NCBI GenBank assembly: GCA_027704905.1 | Contig: CM051015.1 | Coordinates: 19,903,756-19,967,755, forward strand | Source: Muraenolepis orangiensis | Lineage: Eukaryota > Chordata > Actinopteri > Gadiformes > Muraenolepididae | DNA length: 64,000 bases | Direction: 5' to 3' | Shown here: positions 50,734 through 64,000 of the stretch, one piece after another | Numbering within the stretch: the stretch's first letter is position 1 | Layout: each line of letters begins with the position of its first letter | Position numbers and translations under genes: made by a program | Notes under the pieces: model-generated | The model's input: only the letters and a program-made list of their open reading frames with translations | What the model was told of the DNA's origin: nothing | Database searches by the model: none

Positions 50734-52804
50734 ATGGCCACCCAGGACTACAAGCAGTTGGTGTTCGCCTTGCTGGCCGCTGTTACCTTCGGCGTGGTCT
50801 CCGTCATATTGGTGCTGGTCTGGGTCCTCCACTACCGAGAGGGTCTGGCCTGGGACGGAGGTTCGGCGGAGTTCAACTGGCACCCCGTCCTGAACGTCAT
50901 TGGGTTCATTTTCTTGCAAGGGATCGGTAGGTGACTCTTCTTCCCTTGACTGCAGCTCAGCTCAGTAATGAGCAATGCTCACACTGTAGCCTAGTTTTTT
51001 TTTATGCGCTACATAACTCCTCCTATATACAAAGTTGTATATGAACTCATTCAGTTCTTGTTTACGTTTTGCAGGTTGTTTTGTTTTTGTTTACACCAAC
51101 ACCAACACACACACACACACACACACCTATTTCCTCTTAAGTGTGTTTATGTGTGTGATAATATTGTTTGTCTTCTCTTCTTCTCAGCTGTTGTTGTGTA
51201 TCGTCTGCCATGGACCTGGATATACAGCAAACTGACTATGAAGTTCGTCCACGCCGGACTTCACCTGCTGGCGTTCACTTTAGTCGTGGTGGCCTTTGCA
51301 GCCGTGTTTGACTTCCATAATGCTGCAGCCATTCCCAACATGTACAGTCTGCACAGCTGGCTGGGGCTAACGGCGCTGCTGCTGTACACTCTGCAGGTAC
51401 AACCAAACCAATAGAAACGGGGCTGTGGACCACTGGCCTAGTGCCGTGGTTTGTTTGTGCTAAATGCTATTCTGTCAATATTTGTGGGAAGAGATCAACC
51501 AAGTCAAGTCAAGTTTATTGTCACTTCACAGTTTACACAAGTATAAAGCAGTGATGTGCAAAATCTTATGTGCAATACCCGACGACAGAAGTTATAAAAA
51601 TAAGATAAACCCACACAGCAGAATGAAGTTATGGTTAAGTTTAGGTATCAGGTTAGAGATGGTCATGGGTCAGGGTTAGTCTGTTTAGTCTGTCCATATT
51701 TGCATAATTAGTTAAACATGTTTTCCACAACACTGCATTGTTGTCTTGTATGTATCAGCTGGTTCTGGGAGTGGGTCTGTACTTGGTCCCTGTTGCACCG
51801 CCGCAATGGAGAGCAGCGTTCATGCCCCTCCACGTGTACACCGGCCTGTTCATCTTCTCCTCCGTCGTCGCCACGGCCCTCATGGGCTTCACAGAGAAAC
51901 TCATCTTCTCCCTGTGAGTACCCTAGCATGTTACATACACAAACATGCAACCAGTGCTTAACAATTCATATATGGTCCTCAGTAAAGCGCCTATCTCCGC
52001 CACACCCAAAAGTCCCCTTTGCCCTATTATCTCTGAGGCTAAACAATTCATATAGGGTCCTCAGTAAAGCGCCTATCTCCGCCACACCCAAAAGTCCCCT
52101 TTGCCCTATTATCTCTGAGGCTAAACAAACCCTCTGAAGCAACAGTTGTTGCTCAAAAAAATTCCTGGATGCGGATTCTGATCCGGATCTGCGGGGGTCC
52201 GAGTTTGTATCCTGATGTTTCCCTAAATGTTCTTTAATCATAATTGGCATTCCACCTAAACCCACACCAAGTTTTATGGAAATATGTTACACAATATGTT
52301 ATATATATTTTTGTTGCCTTATCTCCTCTCTCTAACTATACTCGGCCCCCCCATAAGTAATCTAACCACCAAGTGTTGTCTAATTCCATACATAACTTGT
52401 GGAGTTATATTCTTAAGAGACAAACCGACAACAAACAAACAAACAAACAGACATATGTTGTGATAACCTCCTCCCATCTTCGATGGCGGAGGTAACAATG
52501 ACAGTTTCCTTTGGTCCTTAAATAAAGGAAGAGCCCGGCGTACAGCAGCGCTCCTCCCGAGGCCACGCTGGTGAACGTCCTGGGCCTCCTGATTGTGGCG
52601 TTCGGCGCTCTGGTCCTGTGGATCGTCACTCGACCGCACTGGAAGCGGCCCGGCGAGCAGACCCTGCTCTCATCGTCTCCCACCACGGAGGAGGAGGACA
52701 ACGTCCAGGGCTCAGCGGGCCCCGCGCTGCCTCAGCCCTCCGAGGGCCTCGCCGGCGGCTTGCGGGGACGGAGCGTCGCTAAACAAACGGATATGGATGA
52801 CTGA
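50734..52804 (+). CDS. cybrd1: Cytochrome b reductase 1 (duodenal cytochrome b), 4 exons
   Basis: A cytochrome b561-family plasma-membrane ferric/ascorbate reductase that supplies Fe2+ for uptake. Exons: 50734-50926, 51188-51396, 51759-51913 and 52528-52804 (TGA). They total 834 nt, or 277 aa (human 286). Six hydrophobic spans are visible. The heme-ligand histidines fall at His50 (FNWHPVL), His86 (FVHAGLH), His120 (YSLHSW) and His159 (PLHVY), the same numbering as human. VLHYREGL and GLTEKLIFSL-like GFTEKLIFSL are family motifs. The tail after IVTRPHWKRP is hydrophilic and poorly conserved, as expected. Start MATQDYKQ follows a GC-rich leader. It lies head to tail after dcaf17. Confidence 0.95.
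51965..52495 (-). mobile_element. Dispersed repeat family B with an 81-bp internal duplication, cybrd1 intron 3
   Basis: CTCAGTAAAGCGCCTATCTCC through ATCTCTGAGGCTAAAC occurs twice in tandem (from about 51979 and 52060). It is followed by TAATCTAACCACCAAG, a CAAA run and CGATGGCGGAGGTAAC. The first and last parts contain CTCCGCCA and TGGCGGAG. Confidence 0.65.
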
Positions 52805-52845
52805 GAGCGGATTTAGAAGCGGCTCTACGGATTGCTACTGATTCC

Positions 52846-53300
52846 ATTTCGATCAATGTCTCTTTTTTTTGTTACTCCAAGTCATTCCTCGGCGGTAGAG
52901 AGGTTTTAAAACAATAGAGGGCGTTTGTTGTATCCTGTGTAACAAAGATTTATATTTTTAGTAAATGCACTGTGGAACGCATATCATACCATTGATCATA
53001 GCCGTATATCCAGACTTTGTTATGTGAATACTTCAACTGAAGAGTGGAATTTCGATCAATGTCTCTTTTTTTGTTACTCTGAGTCATTCCTCGGCGGTAG
53101 AGAGGTTTTAAAACAATAGAGGGCGTTTGTTGTTCCACAGGGAACTCTGCAGCCTAGTAGCACCAGAGTGGTTGTATCCTGTGTAACAAAGATATATATT
53201 TCTAGTAAATGCACTGTGACGCATATCATACCATTGATCATAGCCGTATATCTAGACTTTGTTATGTGAATACTTTAACTGAAGAGTGGAATGTTATTAT
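52846..53300. repeat. cybrd1: 203-bp tandem duplication in the cybrd1 3'UTR
   Basis: ATTTCGATCAATGTCTC at 52846 recurs at 53049. The following sequence (ATTCCTCGGCGGTAGAGAGG, GATCATAGCCGTATATC) is repeated with few changes, except for about 38 extra bases near 53133-53172 in copy 2. Confidence 0.92.
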
Positions 53301-53439
53301 TTTAGTCCGTAAATGTTTTTTTCCAACATGTAATGTAAATAATAACATTTTTTTTTTTAATTAAATCTTTGCAATGGATTGAGTAGACCCCACTGACATC
53401 TCACACACACTTAAGTCAGCAAGTCAAATAGACTACTCA

Positions 53440-53680
53440 TGGTAAATGGTATATGGGGATATATAGGGCTTTTATCCAAAGCACTTTACAAGTCATTCAT
53501 CCATTCATACACACATTAAACAACCGACGGCGGAGTCAGCCATGCAAGGAGACAGCCAGCAGGAGCAGTAAGTGTCAGGGTGTCTTGCTCAAGGACACCT
53601 CATCACCTAGACATTTGTTGCAAGGAGCCAGGGAATCGAACCAGCAACTTTCCGGTTTTGAGGCGACCGCTGATGATCTC
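53440..53680 (-). mobile_element. tRNA-derived SINE, minus orientation, cybrd1-dync1i2 interval
   Basis: It starts GGTAAATGGTATATGGGG on plus, contains CACACATTAAACAACCGACGG and GGGAATCGAACCAGCAAC, the reverse of a B-box. Same family as 28886-29146. The rest of 53300-54640 shows no gene other than the dync1i2 5' region. Confidence 0.75.
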
Positions 53681-54017
53681 CTTGCCTATATATTATTATA
53701 AATTATTTCAAAAGTTGGTCAAATCGAGTGTAATTATGTAGTGTTAAGTGGTCAACTGAAGTGTGTTATTGTGACAGACCCATTCTGTATTATCAGAGCG
53801 CCTGAATTGTCTCCTCTCGGCTGCCGTAGCGACGCGATTGGCTGCTCGTTTTGTTTCAGGAAACAGGGGGACCTGGCGTAAACTCACACAACTAATCCCA
53901 ATTAAAAAGGTTTGTTTGTTGTGTTTTTCCACATGAAACGCATATCAAACGTGCGTGTGTGTGTGTCTACCAGCCGTGTTATCCGTTTATTCCTTTATTT
54001 ACCGTTAACGTCACTAG

Positions 54018-54029
54018 GTGACGTCACCG
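54018..54029. promoter_or_regulatory. dync1i2: CRE-like palindrome GGTGACGTCACC in the dync1i2 5' region
   Basis: A 12-bp palindrome containing the full CRE TGACGTCA lies about 740 bp before the start-codon exon, in a GC-richer patch. It is probably near the dync1i2 promoter; the TSS is not known. Confidence 0.45.
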
Positions 54030-54764
54030 TCCACAATGGATCACGGTTAGCTTAGCAGCCGGATGAGCATCTCCTGCTTGTCTGTCAAAACACTCGGCTC
54101 TGTTGCTATTCACATTATGTCATGTATGTATCGTTGTGATCGATACGTCCAAGGTTTGATGTTTGTTTTTTTAAGTACATAATAAAATAACATAACACAA
54201 CAAAGCAAGGTGCAGCGGCCTTGAGCGGCCGGAGCTGTTCGGCGCCCCTGGTGCGCCCCCTATTATATTTGTATATTTGTATTCAATGAATACATATATT
54301 TATAAGATATGTATATTGATTAACACGCTGAACACGCGTCATGTGTTCTGTTACAACTGATGGTTTTATAGTTGTGTGTGTGTTTTGTGTGTGTCCGCGG
54401 ACGGCTGGGTGGGGCTGCAGGCCGACGGGTGCTTGACTGACAGCCATGGCCGAGTCTGATTATACACACACCAGACCACACGTATACACACACTCTCACA
54501 TTTATACACACCCAAACACACACACAAGGATTGCTACACAGTTTAGTTGTACTGGTGCAATGATAATAACGGCCTTCTGATTCACACACACACACTCACA
54601 CTCACGCTCACATACACGTCCGACTACTGTTACTGCTGGATGCAGTGCAACATCAGCAGTTGTGTGTGTGTGTGTGTGTGTGTCTGTTTAGTTTAACTAA
54701 GGGCAGTAGTCAGTCATCTTTACTGTGTGTGTGTGTGTCTGTCTGTCTGTGTCTCCAGCTGACC

Positions 54765-63678
<8,914 letters not shown>

Positions 63679-64000
63679 GTAAGGGCAGGGTATACCCCCA
63701 TTCGATACCCCGATGTCTGTAGCCGGCCTGTAGGCATCCTTGGTCAAGATGCCCTGACACTCCCTGACGTGCCACTTAATAACCTGTGTCTGAATTCACT
63801 ACACAAGTCACTTTGGAGTAAAGTGTGTTAAATTAGGAGAGTGACAGTTGTAAAGGTTTTTAGAAAAGTTTGACACACACCCATGTGATGCTCACATGTT
63901 CACTCAACTTAACTTCACTGAACCCTTTTCAAATATAAAATGTTTTTCCAGGTTTGCATGCCCTTTTTGATTTGTTTTGATTTGATTTGTGAGCGTGTTA

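Noticed and set aside
52805..53380. Iron-responsive element in the cybrd1 3'UTR
   Set aside because: No CAGTGN loop with a bulged C and paired stem was found by eye.

Overview
The window is a piece of a teleost fish chromosome. The evidence is spliced vertebrate genes with GT-AG introns, fish-type tRNA-derived SINEs and LINEs, and a very heavy load of microsatellites and minisatellites. That repeat load, including repeats inside coding exons, resembles what is reported for cod-like fishes (Gadiformes); this guess at lineage is an inference. No prokaryotic features were seen.

Gene order is the last exon of gad1 (+), gorasp2 (+), tlk1 (-), mettl8 (-), dcaf17 (+), cybrd1 (+) and the 5' part of dync1i2 (+). 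This is the order and orientation of the human 2q31.1 block GAD1-GORASP2-TLK1-METTL8-DCAF17-CYBRD1-DYNC1I2. I rebuilt five genes exon by exon from splice sites, reading phase and remembered human homologues. gorasp2 gives 440 aa in 10 exons, tlk1 789 aa in 21, mettl8 348 aa in 9 coding exons, dcaf17 557 aa in 14 and cybrd1 277 aa in 4. Every junction keeps phase, and each total is a whole number of codons ending in a stop.

Layout: 1-505 gad1 last intron and last coding exon; 506-8293 gad1 3'UTR and a repeat-rich intergenic region with a 1.6 kb purine minisatellite; 8294-16381 gorasp2, with introns made almost wholly of tandem arrays; 17961-38133 tlk1, with a full-length LINE in intron 8 and an inverted copy of its own exon 13 in intron 3; 38340-38400 a CGCG-element promoter region; 38782-43930 mettl8; 43939-50080 dcaf17, sharing a head-to-head promoter with mettl8; 50734-52804 cybrd1; 54759 to the end, dync1i2, which continues past the window. 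gorasp2 and tlk1 converge tail to tail. The genes are unrelated housekeeping or neural functions (GABA synthesis, Golgi stacking, chromatin kinase, mitochondrial tRNA methylation, CUL4 adaptor, ferric reductase, dynein chain) and form no pathway.

The unusual feature is how deeply tandem repeats reach into gene structure. There are in-frame repeat expansions in gorasp2, tlk1, dcaf17 and dync1i2. Some arrays copy or contain splice sites. Reverse-complementary arrays flank gorasp2 exons 2-4. A near-identical antisense copy of a tlk1 coding exon lies inside the same transcription unit.
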